Assembly: GCF_022539665.2 (NCBI RefSeq)
Contig: NC_081337.1
Location: 7,602,679-7,666,678 of the forward strand
DNA: 64,000 nucleotides
Direction of reading: 5' to 3'
DNA from: Daphnia carinata
Lineage: Eukaryota > Arthropoda > Branchiopoda > Diplostraca > Daphniidae
Shown: positions 27,663-39,574 of the stretch, piece after piece
Numbering within the stretch: position 1 is the stretch's first letter
How the letters are laid out: each line of letters starts with the position of its first letter
Translations under genes and position numbers: made by a program
The notes under the pieces: model-generated
The model's input: the letters and a program-made list of their open reading frames with translations, nothing else
Database searches by the model: none
Told to the model about the DNA's origin: nothing

Positions 27663-27736
27663 GAGACTAGTTTTCTCAGTGATCTGCCAGATATTATTTC
27701 ATGTTTCTGAGATCATTGTGAAAGCTGATTTTGTGG
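27663..27736 (+). ncRNA. mir-bantam: bantam microRNA precursor
   Basis: The 3' arm at 27708-27730 begins TGAGATCATTGTGAAAGCTG, which is the bantam microRNA (seed GAGATCA), as I recall it from Drosophila and other arthropods. The upstream arm, about 27667-27690, pairs with it: TTTTC with GAAAG, CAGTGATCT with AGATCATTG, and CAGA with TCTG, leaving a loop of about 14 bases around 27692-27705. Both the mature sequence and the foldback are therefore visible. Bantam represses pro-apoptotic and growth-limiting mRNAs and promotes tissue growth. It lies on the plus strand about 200 bp beyond the stop of the convergent CSN3 gene, so its transcript may overlap the CSN3 3' UTR in antisense. Confidence 0.95.
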
Positions 27737-27928
27737 ACGGCCTCGACTTAATAAATTTAAGGTTCATTTCCAAACGTAATGCTAAACACTTGTAAACCTT
27801 TGTTTCCACTTTGTGTAATAATTATGCTCGTATCAAATACAATTATTGTGAATTTCAATCTGTGTATGAATTCCTCACTTTAACAAATGCGTAACCAGAT
27901 ATTTATCGAGACGTTATGAGAAAGGTGA

Positions 27929-29653
27929 TCATATCGAGAAGGAGGGAACTTTGGTCGCTGCACCCTGCAGCGCTGATGCCGCCGAACTCCTCCCTCCATC
28001 GTCCTCGTCCATGGCACCTGACGCCTTCTTCACGAAAACCGGGTTCGTGCAGATCGCTTCCTCCATTTTCTGCACCTGCATGTCCAGCTCGATGCAAATG
28101 TTGACCTGCCCACACGAGTTGAACAGTCAAAAGGTGAAATATTTAGTACGCTTCTAGCAGAAAGCAGGGTACCTCCTTCTGAACGCGTTCCACAGTGCTA
28201 GTGCTATCGTATTTGTCCGGATTGTCGTGAAACAGTACCATCCCGTCCTTCTGGCTTATACTGGCATAGATGTCTCCGTCCTCAATCTACAAACACGTCC
28301 TTCAGAAAGTTTTACCACTACTTTTATCATGAAACCGAATACCATGGTCAAGACGAGTTTTTCCGCTTCCATCACACTGGGTAGCTGAACTCGGAGAGCC
28401 ATATCGTTGAGCGACAGAGTCAGAAACGTCTGAGTCAGCCGCTGAATAATCTTCTTGTAGAGTGATTGTTGTACTTGCTTGGCCAAGCCCCAGTTGTTTT
28501 CGCGTTGCAACACTTCACGGTGTTTTTGGAGAACCAATTCCAGGGAATTCGGCTTGTTGGTAGCAAATACCGTGGTTATTTCGTGGTAGATGGCGCTCAT
28601 AGGTTTTAGGAGCCGGTTGACCACTTGAGATGTGTATTTGGGAAGAGGCGCAACCTGACTCGTTTGAAATTGCAATTAGTTGGATTAAGAATTTCCGAAT
28701 AGTTTACGACATATGAAATGATTACCTTTCCGTGAAGGATGAGGGATACGAGGATGTACTTTTTGTACGACTCCAGCATAATGTGAGAGACAGCGGAAGA
28801 CGGAGTCGTCAGGGCAACTTCAAAGGAATACAAGGCGCGCTCAAAGTTTTTAACAGCCATGTTAATAACTCCCCCATAGTAATAGTAGAGGAGAAAATGT
28901 TTGGCATCAAAATAGCCATTCTGAGAAAGTGTTCCACAGTGAAAATTTGATTATTTTAATTGGACAAATTTAGTACCTCAGAATTGATTTCAGATATATC
29001 AACATTCAAAAATTCTAACGCTGGTTTCAAATTTTGTGCCATGAGACACAGTTGAAGAAGGTTCGTGTGGATAGATGTTAACTGAGTTTCATTCATTCTG
29101 GCTTTGCGTATGGCTTTGGAAAGAGGAACAATGCCCCTGGCAGGTATCTCTTGCTCCACTAGGCATTGGGTAAACTGATTACACAGCTCAGCAACTGAAT
29201 AGCCAATGTTTATATTGGATTAAATTATCTCAATACCTAATGGGTTGGATACTTACATGAGTCTGGAGCACAACGTATTTGTTCTCCATTACAAACTGCA
29301 ATGAACTGACTGACTTGGTTTATGAGCACTTCTGGCTCAGGGATTTGAATTCCTTGATTTTGGACTGCACTCTGGTTCAAAATCATAAATTTCACCATGT
29401 AAATGGCTAAAACACCAAGGCTGTGTTGTTGCGGGTCAAGTGTATCCAGAACGGTGTCCAAATGTTCGGAATTCCTCATAAGCACATCCGGGGATTTGCC
29501 TAAGAATTCATAGAGTTCTCTCCAGCTTCCTGACAATGGAAAATTAATCAAACATTTTAAACTTTCAATCGTAGATGGCTAATTAAATAATGCACAACCT
29601 TCGCCGGAAAGATTACGAACAGAATTTACAAAATGTTCCAATGATGACGCCAT
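27929..29653 (-). CDS. CSN3: COP9 signalosome subunit 3
   Basis: Exons (minus) are 29653-29599, 29529-29257, 29194-28977, 28920-28726, 28654-28343, 28286-28173 and 28105-27929; phases agree and give 447 residues against about 423 in human. The start [16 protein letters not shown] matches the family N-terminus. Further signatures are [76 protein letters not shown] and [19 protein letters not shown], the last within the PCI domain. [17 protein letters not shown] and [10 protein letters not shown] follow. CSN3 is a scaffold subunit of the complex that removes NEDD8 from cullins. The tail is acidic then Ser/Ala-rich and variable. The gene converges on bantam and is divergent from ECSIT with about 600 bp between starts. 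Confidence 0.96.
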
Positions 29654-30262
29654 GTTCGAATTTACAGGGAGAAACATAAAAGATTTCGTCGTCTGCAAGT
29701 ATTTGCCTTCCTTTTTTTCAGAAATCTGTCGCTAGAGGGGCATAGTAGAGAAACGTACAAGATGTCGTCTGCAAGTGTATCTTTTTCTAGTTTGCTAAAA
29801 TCTACCAAGAGAGGGACATACAAGGTACATGTTTTGCGAATGTTATTATTTGGCGTTTATTGTTATTTTTCATTTGACTTATTTACGCAATAAAGGCTTT
29901 CTAAGGTTACTTTTTTAAGGTTTAAGGTACACTTAACTGCAATATAAATTAGATCGATTTTTTAAGTTGATCTTGTTAATAATTTTGTTTACAAATATCT
30001 TGCTACGTTGTTGACGATATATTGTTATAACAGCAGACGCTTTTGATGTGTAAAAACAAGGAAAAAATATACCTTAATTTCACCGGTCTACAGTATTATT
30101 TTGTACGTTTTGGTGAATTCGAATAATTCTAATAAAAAAAAACCTTGGCTACACAGATTTACCGCCTTACTACATGTGTTGAGTGGACCTGGTTGTTTTT
30201 GACGAATTGTTTTCTATTTCCTTTGTAGCCTACCTAGTTAAAATCGATTTGCACATATTGAA
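29654..30262. promoter_or_regulatory. Divergent intergenic region between CSN3 and ECSIT
   Basis: About 600 bp separate two oppositely directed starts, so both promoters must lie here. A partial direct repeat is visible: GTCGTCTGCAAGTAT and GTCGTCTGCAAGTGT with similar flanks, about 75 bp apart (around 29688-29702 and 29763-29777). The right half is AT-rich. Confidence 0.5.
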
Positions 30263-31779
30263 ATGGCAGTGAACTTTGGTTTAAGCATGAAAAGAATTTG
30301 GCAGAAAAGTTTGCCACAAATATTTATTTACAAATATTCTGGCCTACACGTGCGCAACATTCACAAAAGCTGTTCATATTTTCGAAGCAAAGAGCCCAAC
30401 CAGCTGGTTGTTACATCATCTATGTTTAATGTTCCAGAAGAAGAAAGAAATAAAGACACATTTTTAGAAGCAGTGAAAATCTATACAACTAGACCTGGAC
30501 CCAGGCGTGGACATGTAGAATTTATTCTCTCTGCCCTTAAATACATGGAAGAATTTGGTGTACATCGTGATCTCCAAGCATATAAGGACCTTTTGGATAT
30601 TTTACCAAAAGGAATATACATCCCCACAAATATGTTTCAGGCAGAATTTTTCCACTATCCCAAGCAACAGCAATGCATAATTGATGTTCTGGAACAGATG
30701 GAAGACAATGGTTTGGATGAATCTTGTATTAAAAAATCATTGGGTTGCTAATAATTACATGTTGTTAAATTTTCAGGTGTGTGTCCAGACGCTGAAACCG
30801 ATGCTATGGTTCTTAACATTTTTGGCCGCCATGGATTCCCGACCAAAAAACTTATGAGAATGAATTATTGGATGCCCAAGTTTAAAAACCTTTCTCCATG
30901 GGCACTACCAGATAAGATCCCCACTTCTAACCTAGAAATAGCAAAACTTGCTGTCCAGAGAATGGGTAGTGTCGACCCTGCCACAGAGATGGAAATTTTT
31001 CAAACAAATAAATTGAAAGACGCTATCGATGATACTTGGATTGTCAGTGGTCAGAGCGCTACACAAAGGGAACTTTTGGCAAAACTTCAAGAAAAGAAAA
31101 CAGTCTTTGTTGAAGGAGCATTCACAATATGGTTAAGAAGAACTAGTATTAATTACTTTATTTTACGTTCTGATCCTGATCCCCTGTCAGAAGAAGACCA
31201 GAAGCAAAGAGCTCAGTTTGACTATGATGGTGTGTATTCTAACAGCATAAATTGTGTTTCTACGCGGTTTTATATTTAAAACAAGAAAAATTGTGTTAGA
31301 TGTCAGTCAGCTACGCTCATGGATATTAGGACAAGAAAACCTTACTCGAAAAGACATTGTTATTGAGCCGTCTGTTCACGAACAAGAAGACGGGTAAGTG
31401 CGTGGCTAAATGATTACTAGGCTACATTGGTCGTAATAATTTTAAAAAAATAAAAAGAATTAATTTTGATAATTATCTGTATTTTTATTAAAACGTTTGT
31501 TTTAATTAAGGACGATTCTGGCTGTAGCTGTAACAGGCACTTGTTCGAAGGACTCGCTCCTTTCTTGGATTCGGTTTTTAGAAAAAAAGAATCCGAACTT
31601 AGCAAATCTTAGCGTCTTATTCGCAACAAACTCTCCTTTGGGTAAGAGTGTTTGTCTTTCGACTGTTTATTGATTAATATGTGTTATTTTTTCTTCACAT
31701 AGGTGAGATTGTACCAGCTATTGAATCTAGTGTACCTGTAAATGCAGTTAAGAAAATAACGGATACTTCTGACCTGTGA
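30263..31779 (+). CDS. ECSIT: ECSIT, complex I assembly and Toll signalling adaptor
   Basis: Exons are 30263-30710, 30777-31229, 31300-31393, 31511-31641 and 31703-31779, giving 400 residues (human about 431). ECSIT acts in mitochondria as part of the MCIA complex that builds complex I and also links TRAF6 to MAP3K1 in Toll signalling. The N-terminus is basic and amphipathic with few acids (MAVNFGLSMKRIWQKS), consistent with mitochondrial import. Conserved stretches include TRPGPRRGHVEFI, YKDLLDILPKG, PKQQQCIIDVLEQMEDNG, PDAETDAMVLNIFGRHGFP and VFVEGAFTIWLRR. The second half is more divergent than the first. The poly(A) signal AATAAA at 31779-31784 begins on the last base of the stop codon. 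The gene converges on the oxidase gene, whose stop is at 31888. Confidence 0.93.
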
Positions 31780-31887
31780 ATAAAAGCTTATGTCCAGCAG
31801 ACATTGTTTTTAAAACCATGTTTCTGTTCAGTTTACGTTAGCACAAACATTCCAATGGTGCCACGTAAATAGCAAAATCAAGAGTAA

Positions 31888-34008
31888 TTAAAAAAAGTAA
31901 ACGGCGACGAAAGCAGTGATGACGGCAAGAGAAACAACAATTGGAGTAAATAGACTAGGAAAAGAATATAGTGGATCTACGTCCGCAGATGGCTGTCTAG
32001 AAACCAGCTTTTCTAACTGGGTGACATTTTTTCCGTTCAATTTCATGACTTCACAAGCTGCACGTCTTCCAGATTGTACAGCACCATTTAAATACCCAGC
32101 CCAGTGTGTAGATGTTTCCGTCCCGCACCAGTGAATTCTACCATGAGGACGTCGAAGAGCGCTGAAAGTGAACATAACTCCTGGAACGCCAAAGCAGACG
32201 GGGCAACCTCCATTGTATTCTTCATCAGCCCATACCTTCTCAGTAAAGCTAGTGGGCTGCAATGCCCAAGATCCAAAGAATTCAGCAAGACAAGCAAGAA
32301 TTGACGAGCGACGTTCCTCCGCCTAAAATGTTACTAACATGGGTGAAAACTAAATGGGAAACCGTGCATTAAAATTTTTCGAAATACCGTTTGACGATGC
32401 CATTCCACTCCCGGCCTTCCTGCTACAAATCCCACGAGAGCAGGCACGTTTTTGTCCGTAGTCGCATCGTAAACAACGCTGATTGGACCCGTACTACACT
32501 TTAATAATGGACCACCACCGTTACTGACGATTTCACCGGAAAATCCGTTTTCGCGCCAGTAGGTCTTTTTAATATAATGAGAATTGCGCTTTAGGTATGA
32601 TTTGTGAACCAATGAAGATACTATGATCGCCTAACCTTGTCGTAAGTTATAATGAACTTTGTCAAATGCCCTACAGGCATATTGTCCATTAAAAGCTTGC
32701 GATCCTCAGACAGCGGTGGTGAGAACTGAATGCGCGTTACGCAATTAGGAGGAATACTCGTAATTACATGTCGGGCCCTTTAAACGTAACATATGTCGAA
32801 GAGTTTAAAATTCAGCATTTTCTATATTTATTCTATTTTCCCTCTATTACTAAAAGTTACCTGAAAATCTTTCCCGTCAAAGTGTGAACTGTGATAAATT
32901 CCGTTTGATCTTGATAGATAGCTGACACTGGTTGATTCAGTTGAACGTTTTCTCTGCCAATGCGATCGGCTAAAATTTCACTAATTTGTTGTGTGCCTCC
33001 CTGTGAAAGCAACCCAAAATTGAAAACTGATAGCAAAGCGAACGTTGCATAATATCCTTTCTCACGCACTTTTACGCGAAGTTCTTGGGCCCCGTTCTCG
33101 GTTGCTAAAAGTAATTTCATCACACCGCCCGCCGAATTGGCATATGCCAGGAAGAAGAGTGCTGATACTCGATCAAGGTCACATCCTGAAGAGCGGCGGA
33201 AATTTAAGATGCAAATATCTTAGAAGAATACTGGCGTACAATGGAGAAGTGTCACAATAAACCAGACTTGTTTTTATTCAAGTACCTATCACAGAGCGGC
33301 AAGCGGCCTGAATGGTGTCTCGTACACTTTGAGAACGGGCATTATTCCGGACAAACGTTTCCATAGTCATTGCATCGTATTCTTGTGCTTTATCCCACGA
33401 ATATGGATCTTCAATGCTAATTTGTTTGGCTAGCTTTTCAGCCTACAAGTGAAAAAATAAAAATATATATGACACTTTAAAGGAGAAATAAAAGTTTAGA
33501 TATCAATTTTTTCTTCATTACTTTCCAAATAAACAGTTGTAATTCAATAACACCCCAGTAAGATCCAAGGCTGGGAATGTCAGACTTGTAAGTTCGTATT
33601 ATATTGCCTTGGCCAACTTGCATAATTTTAGTCCCATTAATAAATTGGGGATAAGTTTTTATGTTGAGTTCTTCAAGTATTTCTAAAATGTCAGGCTGGC
33701 TTGATGCTACCCATTGTCCTCCAAGGTCAAATTTTTCTCTTTGCCCTCCTCCAATATTGATTTCATTAGTGAGAGTCCTTCCTCCTATGCGGTCTGTGAA
33801 GAACAAATTTCATTTCAAACAATGAAAGTGAAACATTTTATAAAGCTTTCTTGTTGGTACCATGATTACCTTTAGCCTCTAATAGACACAGTTTAATATT
33901 TGGGTCTAATTTTAACATTTCATATGCAGCTGTCATTCCTGAAAGACCACAACCAATAATGATAACGTCACATTCTTTTACCTCATTAGGCAGTACAATT
34001 CCATCCAT
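31888..34008 (-). CDS. Monoamine oxidase-like flavin amine oxidase
   Basis: Exons (minus) are 34008-33870, 33793-33522, 33442-33286, 33185-33070, 33000-32861, 32777-32636, 32564-32388 and 32322-31888, giving 525 residues, the size of MAO-A/B. The FAD Rossmann motif is IIIGCGLSGMTAAYE (G19, G21, G24), followed by RIGGRTLT and FDLGGQWV. Late in the protein YNGGC (C421) matches the cysteine that covalently holds FAD in MAO, and GTETSTHWAGYLNGAVQSGR is the conserved FAD/substrate segment. The last ~25 residues are hydrophobic (PIVVSLAVITAFVAVYFF), as in the MAO tail anchor in the outer mitochondrial membrane. The residue after C421 is Pro where MAO has one of the two aromatic-cage tyrosines, so substrate range may differ. 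Human-type MAO or a diverged relative are both possible. Confidence 0.9.
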
Positions 34009-34664
34009 TTTTTATATTTTTTGAAATTTCAACCCAGTGAAAGTGATCTGTCACATAAATTGGAGAAATAGGACGTCTTGAAAAGCAGCAGCGCACAGAT
34101 TTAGAATTTCACTTTGAAACATAGGGTAAACGTGAGATACCTTTGCAAATTATATCCTATCAGCCAAAAGATTAGAAAAACAAATCATACCATATCGGCA
34201 GCCACGTAGCTCGCCCCGCCCGTCCCGACAACAAAAGTTTTAGAAATATACATAGCATACTCCAAGACGAGATTGTTTATTTTTTGTATTCTTTGTTGGT
34301 ACAAAGTTCCTAATTTGTATGCCAAGAAACTGGACTTCAAAATAATACATCTCTTTTCAAATTCTTGATCCGTGATTAAGGAGTGCAAATTCACCAGTAG
34401 ATGGCTCTCTGGTTGTAGCAAACACTTGTTGGCTCCTTGGGCAAAAACCGAGAGAACAAGAAAGGCAATCTCTCCATGTTTTCGTCAGTCACCAAGCACC
34501 TAGGCGGAGGGCAGTTAGCCATCAGCCATGGGTGATCAAATGTTAAAATTTTAACAGCGTCTACGTAGAAATGAAACTTTGTGTTTTAACCGTAAACGCC
34601 CATTACTATGTAAGCAAATTTTTGTGAGAACAAGTGTTAGCGTGGGTACTGCTGTTTAAAAAAG
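34009..34664. other. Divergent space between the amine oxidase and fringe
   Basis: Both promoters should be here. A minus-strand frame (34421-34185) ends in a possible splice donor but has no in-frame ATG of its own and no family I recognise; it is more likely oxidase 5' UTR or chance. Confidence 0.4.
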
Positions 34665-37600
34665 ATGAGCTATCAAGTTTCTAAAATGCGTTTAACGCTT
34701 AGAAGAATCTTACAAGCTCTGTTTTTAGCTTTATTGTTTTCGTTTTCAACACTGGCAATGCTTCGGACTTTCGCTGCCACTTCAAGTCGTTCTGCAACGA
34801 TAACGGAGCACGTTGCTGCAGTAAAGGAAGAACCGCCATGGATCAAAACTTTTGTGGGCTTGTGGCCAGATCGATCTCTGAGATCTGTGTTTGGCGAAGA
34901 AGGAAAAGAACTCGTGGCGTCAGCTATCGACGACAATGACGATAATACGATTGAATTCGAAAGAGCAATATCAACTACGACATCCACGACGACGACTGCT
35001 GCTAGTAAACCACAAACGTCATTAGACGATATATTTATCAGTGTCAAAACTACCAAGAATTTTCACGCCACACGACTCGATGTCATCATCAAGACATGGT
35101 TCACACTTGCTCGCGAACAGGTACCAATAGCCGAACTTTACGCATTATTGTTATAAGGTAGTAGAACGTCGTCTTCCACGCGTCCAAGTGAAAGCATCTT
35201 CCTATGCAAGGTTTTTAAAATACCAGCTCCATTGCACGTCACGAAACGACCCCAGTCTCGAGTTAGAATACGAACGAAATAGTCCAATCAACCTGTTACA
35301 CACGAAAAGGAAATTCTTAAAACTAAAATTCCTGGGCGAATGGATTTCTATGTATTCTTCCACGTTTTAAATGTGGAGATCGAATCAGATGATTGATGCA
35401 CCAAGGGAAGGAAAGAACCAAAGTTTTTCATTCCACCAGTTTCATCCGCTGGGATTGAGATGTCGCCTATAGATGGGAACTGTCGGTGGCATTTCAACTT
35501 TTTATCAGCTCGGTGTTTGGAAGTAATATCATAGATCTAGGGAACCATCAGTGAACTCGTTGGACTATGTTCCCTGTCCTTGGAGGCATTTAATTAGCTT
35601 CCAGCTTTTTGTTGGCCTCCAGATGGAAAAAAGACAGGTACGGCTGCCAAGCCGTTCTGGGTATCATTATTTTCCAGTATAATGTAAACCCTCTTTGCCT
35701 CTGGCGATAGGAGGAGCTTGGCCCATCTGTATTTTCTCCAAAAAGTGGAGTCATTTTTAAGAAAAATCTCTAGTGTCGGAGACACTTGAGATCTTCTGAA
35801 TAGGTCTTTTCCTCCGGCTTCTCTATTGTTTCATGCAGACTAGGCTAACAACTGAAGACAAGACATATTTTAAAATAAAATATTCTTTCCAATATGTAAA
35901 GTCATTCTTCTTCAGAAGATATATTGGAATGGGTGTCAAAGTAGAAAAGCTACCGAGTGCGAAAACAAAACTATTCATTCAATCCGTGGGAAAGTAAAAT
36001 CTTTGGCTGTGTGTTGATGCTTTGGTTCTCTAGTCTGCAATTTATTAACTACTGCAGTGTCGAGAGAAAATTTAAGACAAAGTGGAAATGGAGAACAGAA
36101 AAATAAAACAAACTAGCCAGTTTAGAGTTAGCGTATTCTTTAGATACCGACTGAAAGTTGAACTGCTACAAACATTCGAAAACAAAAGCGTTTAAAGGTC
36201 GTGGCAACACCCATGACGGAAAGTAGTATACACTTTTGGGCGTACAAAAGGGCAACTGGTCTTATTTTTAACGTTAAAAACATGTGTGGACGTTGGCAAA
36301 GCGGCTCGGATTCTACCCTGCTTTTGAAAGCTTGTCATTCGATAGGGTCTCATTAGGTTGCCATGAGGGCTCCCGTCTTTTTGCAGCAAGTATGAATGTA
36401 AAAAAGGGCATGATCTTTTATAGTCGAGTAGTAGTGTTAGTTGAATAAAACCAGATGTATGATGTGGGTTGGTGATCTAATTGCGATTTAACTTCACGGT
36501 TTCTTGGTGGCAGACTTGGTTTTTTACCGACTCCGATGACGAAGAATACAGCGAGAAAACTCACAATCATTTGATTAATACTGGGTGCTCGGCTTCCCAC
36601 AATCGGTAAATATATTTGCAATTCGTCTTGCGTATTAATTACAATTTTTAAAATTAATTCTTTTTCTTCTTTGTACAGGATGGCATTGTGTTGCAAGATG
36701 GCCGTTGAGTTTGACACCTTCCTCGAGAGCAACAAACGGTAAAATGTCATTGGTTGACTGTAAATTCTCGGTTGTTTTTATTTCTTGTCGTGTCCGACGG
36801 CAAGAGGCTTGTAATTATCACAAGGATAGAGGGTCATCTTAACTGGTTTTTGTTCGTCGTGACTGTTTCATCTCCCTTCCCCCAAAAAGAACTTGAAAAA
36901 AGAAAGAGAAAACTCTCTGGGGCAGTTTCTTATCTTTATCTTTTTTACCTTTTGAAAATGGCTGGTTTCTCATTAGAAATAATTGGTGCCGCCACAAAGA
37001 TAATAATACATTAACCTTCTTGGTTATATGATCGCGTGTGTATCAAAACGCACCTTCAAAAATCTTCAACTAAGGAACTTGATTCGTCTCCTGAAATTAC
37101 TTTAGTCCTACCATCCGGAATGTCTGGTCACGGAGAACACAACATCCATCGTGACTGTCATCTTGGAGAATTGTGCCTTCGGAGCTCAATTTTTCCCTCT
37201 GTTTCTTTTCTTTATTTTTCTTTTTATCTGATATGAACTGCGTAGCGTGTTTTCATATTCTAAGTTTTTTTTTCCTTTTATTTTGTAGATGGTTTTGTCA
37301 TTTTGACGACGACAACTACGTCAACGTACCCCAATTGGTTCGCATGCTACAAAAGCACGATTGGACAGATGATTGGTACCTCGGCAAACCAAGTATTAAA
37401 GCCCCACTGGAAATTTTGGACCGCGAACACATGCCGGTAATGAATTCTTTTTATTTTATTATTATGCTGATCTCTCGCAATGGAAGATTTTAAACAACTT
37501 TAAAGTAACTCGTGGTACTGATTGAGAATTTCTTGTAAAGTATTGTTAAAAACGAACTTTTTTTCACGAAAGTGTAGCTGTAGACGAGAACATGTTTTGC

Positions 37601-38853
37601 CCTATCCATTCTGCAAAAAGATTAGACGAAAAAAGATAGTTATGTATTAAAAAAAAAGGTAACTATGTCGAGCTTCAAGGCGACAGGTGCACTGTAATTC
37701 AGCAGAACCGGCTAGTGGTATTTCGGTTCCCTCATCTTCTTTGTTTTTTTGTGTTTTTTAATGATGTACCCATTGTTATATTCTCGAGCTCGAGATGGTA
37801 TTTTTTTTCTCTTGTGAGCTAAAGCTTCTGTGCGTGACACACTTGTTTGTTGAATGAGGGCCCTCCGGCTCTACACCTGAATGGATTCTTGATTCCCTCG
37901 TAGTCTTCTGTTCATTTAGTACGCTGGAATCCCTTGTCCGCCGCTATCTGGAAACTCTCTTTGTTCTCCCCTCCGTTCCTAACGTTAGCCTTCTTGCTTG
38001 CCAGCTGTTGTTGCCCTTTCAACCTCTTAAAGCTGTTGGCGGCCTCAGGACACTACCCTTTAGCGATCCGCAGGAGACCCACATAAATTTTTTTATCTCG
38101 TGCCTTGGTGCCCTCAGCACGAGTTGATTTCATACGAAATGTGTTCACGATGGGGTATTTAATAAGCAATTGAAGAATATGTTTTAGTCGAAAAATCTAT
38201 TTAACTTAATGAAACATTAGGGATGTTTTCTTTTTCTTTTTCAGCAAAAGATTTCCTTTTGGTTCGCTACAGGAGGAGCTGGATTCTGTTTAAGTCGTTC
38301 ACTAGGCTTGAAAATGAAACCGCTTGCCAGGTATATAGAGCTAGTTTTCGATTGCGTTAATCATTACAAAACGATAAGTATAATACATGATGTTTATTTA
38401 CAATTTACAGTGGAGGGAAGTTCATCAGTATTGGGGATAAAATTCGGCTGCCGGATGATGTGACTATGGTAAATCCGATTACTTCACATTTGTCGTCTAG
38501 ATGTCTCGTAATATTTTTGTGAGTTTAGGGCTACATTGTTGAGCATCTTCTCAGCAAACAACTTACGGTGGTAGAAGAATTCCATTCACATTTGGAACCA
38601 ATGAAATTTCTTAAACAATCGCAACTTGCAGAACAAGTAAGTTTGTTTTCTTTGCAAACTTATTGTATGGGCACGTCGTTTTTTAAACCGTTTTTTTTTA
38701 CAACAAAATATTTAGATCACCTTCAGTTACTCGCATTACGGGCCCGAAATGAATGTACTTAGTTTGAATGGTTTCAACAATCAAATCGACCCGTATAGGT
38801 TTTTATCCTTGCACTGTCATTTGTATCCAAACTTCAGCTTCTGCCCTCGGTAG
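34665..38853 (+). CDS. fng: Fringe, O-fucosylpeptide beta-1,3-N-acetylglucosaminyltransferase
   Basis: Exons are 34665-35120, 36514-36605, 36679-36738, 37289-37436, 38245-38330, 38411-38468, 38529-38636 and 38716-38853; phases agree, 381 residues. Fringe extends O-fucose on Notch EGF repeats in the Golgi and so tunes Delta versus Serrate signalling. A signal anchor lies at residues ~14-32 ([19 protein letters not shown]), followed by a variable stem with a Thr-rich run. The catalytic domain starts [19 protein letters not shown]. The metal-binding triad is in [14 protein letters not shown] (D209-D211). [38 protein letters not shown] and FHSHLEPM follow, and the end YPNFSFCPR matches insect fringe. 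Intron 1 (1.4 kb) and the intron before exon 5 are long compared with other genes here, suggesting regulatory content. Confidence 0.96.
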
Positions 38854-39006
38854 GCTTAAGAAATTTTTCTACATAATTTAAGCTGTGATATCGTTTTTGA
38901 GTTGCAAAACATTGGTTTGTATTTTAAAATTTGTGCATACATTTTTTATGGTGTCTTGTGTTTACGCTGTACAGTTAGCGGTCCGTTTAAGTAGCTAGTT
39001 TTGGAA

Positions 39007-39234
39007 TCAAGCATATAGAACGGCTTCTTTTTCTGTTAATTGATCTTGACGAAAGTACGTGAATACATGTATTTCTGCTTTACCATTCACGGCTTTGTCA
39101 TCTATACCATCTATATTTTGCGTGCGCATCATTTCTAAAACACTCGTGGTAATCAACTTAATGAAAAACACTTGTAAAGGGTTGGACGAACTTTGAATTT
39201 GGCCGTTTTCGCCATCTGCTAAGAGTATCGCCAT
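39007..39234 (-). CDS. Small single-exon ORF, 75 residues, unrecognised
   Basis: The ATG at 39234 sits in a strong context (ACAAGATGGCG) and opens a 75-codon frame beginning MAILLADGENGQIQ and ending EKEAVLYA. The product has a mixed, globular-looking composition with a hydrophobic central segment (VFFIKLITTSVLEMM) and no low-complexity sequence. It lies between the convergent 3' end of fringe (stop 38853) and, about 340 bp away, the divergent start of the SUN gene, a spacing typical of real genes in this window. I do not recognise the family. It could also be a chance ORF; its context and composition favour a gene. Confidence 0.48.
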   Translation of the reverse strand: MAILLADGENGQIQSSSNPLQVFFIKLITTSVLEMMRTQNIDGIDDKAVNGKAEIHVFTYFRQDQLTEKEAVLYA

Positions 39235-39574
39235 CTTGTAGTCGACAAAAAAACGATAACGAGAATCCACCTGTCAGCAGCGGCAAGAGGCGTGGTACCC
39301 GGATTAGATGTGCTACATACTAGAACCAACGAAGTGTTAAAAATACATTAACAAAAATAATGATTGGTTGTACATTGTTCTTGTTAGAAGAATCTTAACT
39401 TTTTTCTTTAAGTAGAATCAGCAAACGACAAAATCTTGCACGTCTTGTTCGTGTTAAAGCTATTAACTGTGGAGAGGTCTCCCGCGGAGCTCCCCCCGAA
39501 GCACGGCACCCAAATAAGCCTATGAAATTCTAGTCTCAACAAATAGTAAAGATACAGTCACCTGCATAAACATC
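39235..39574. promoter_or_regulatory. Short divergent region before the SUN-domain gene
   Basis: About 340 bp between the small minus-strand ORF and the SUN gene start. The motif CAAGATGGCG at the left edge and a GC-rich patch near 39479-39508 are the only marked features. Confidence 0.35.

Noticed and set aside
28256..28675. Continuous 139-residue CSN3 ORF as one exon
   Set aside because: Family alignment and phase require splicing inside it: the exon is 28654-28343, followed by an intron ending at 28287.
34185..34421. Minus-strand ORF upstream of the amine oxidase, ending at a plausible donor
   Set aside because: It begins at TTG, lacks a usable in-frame ATG after the preceding stop, and shows no known domain; it may be 5' UTR.
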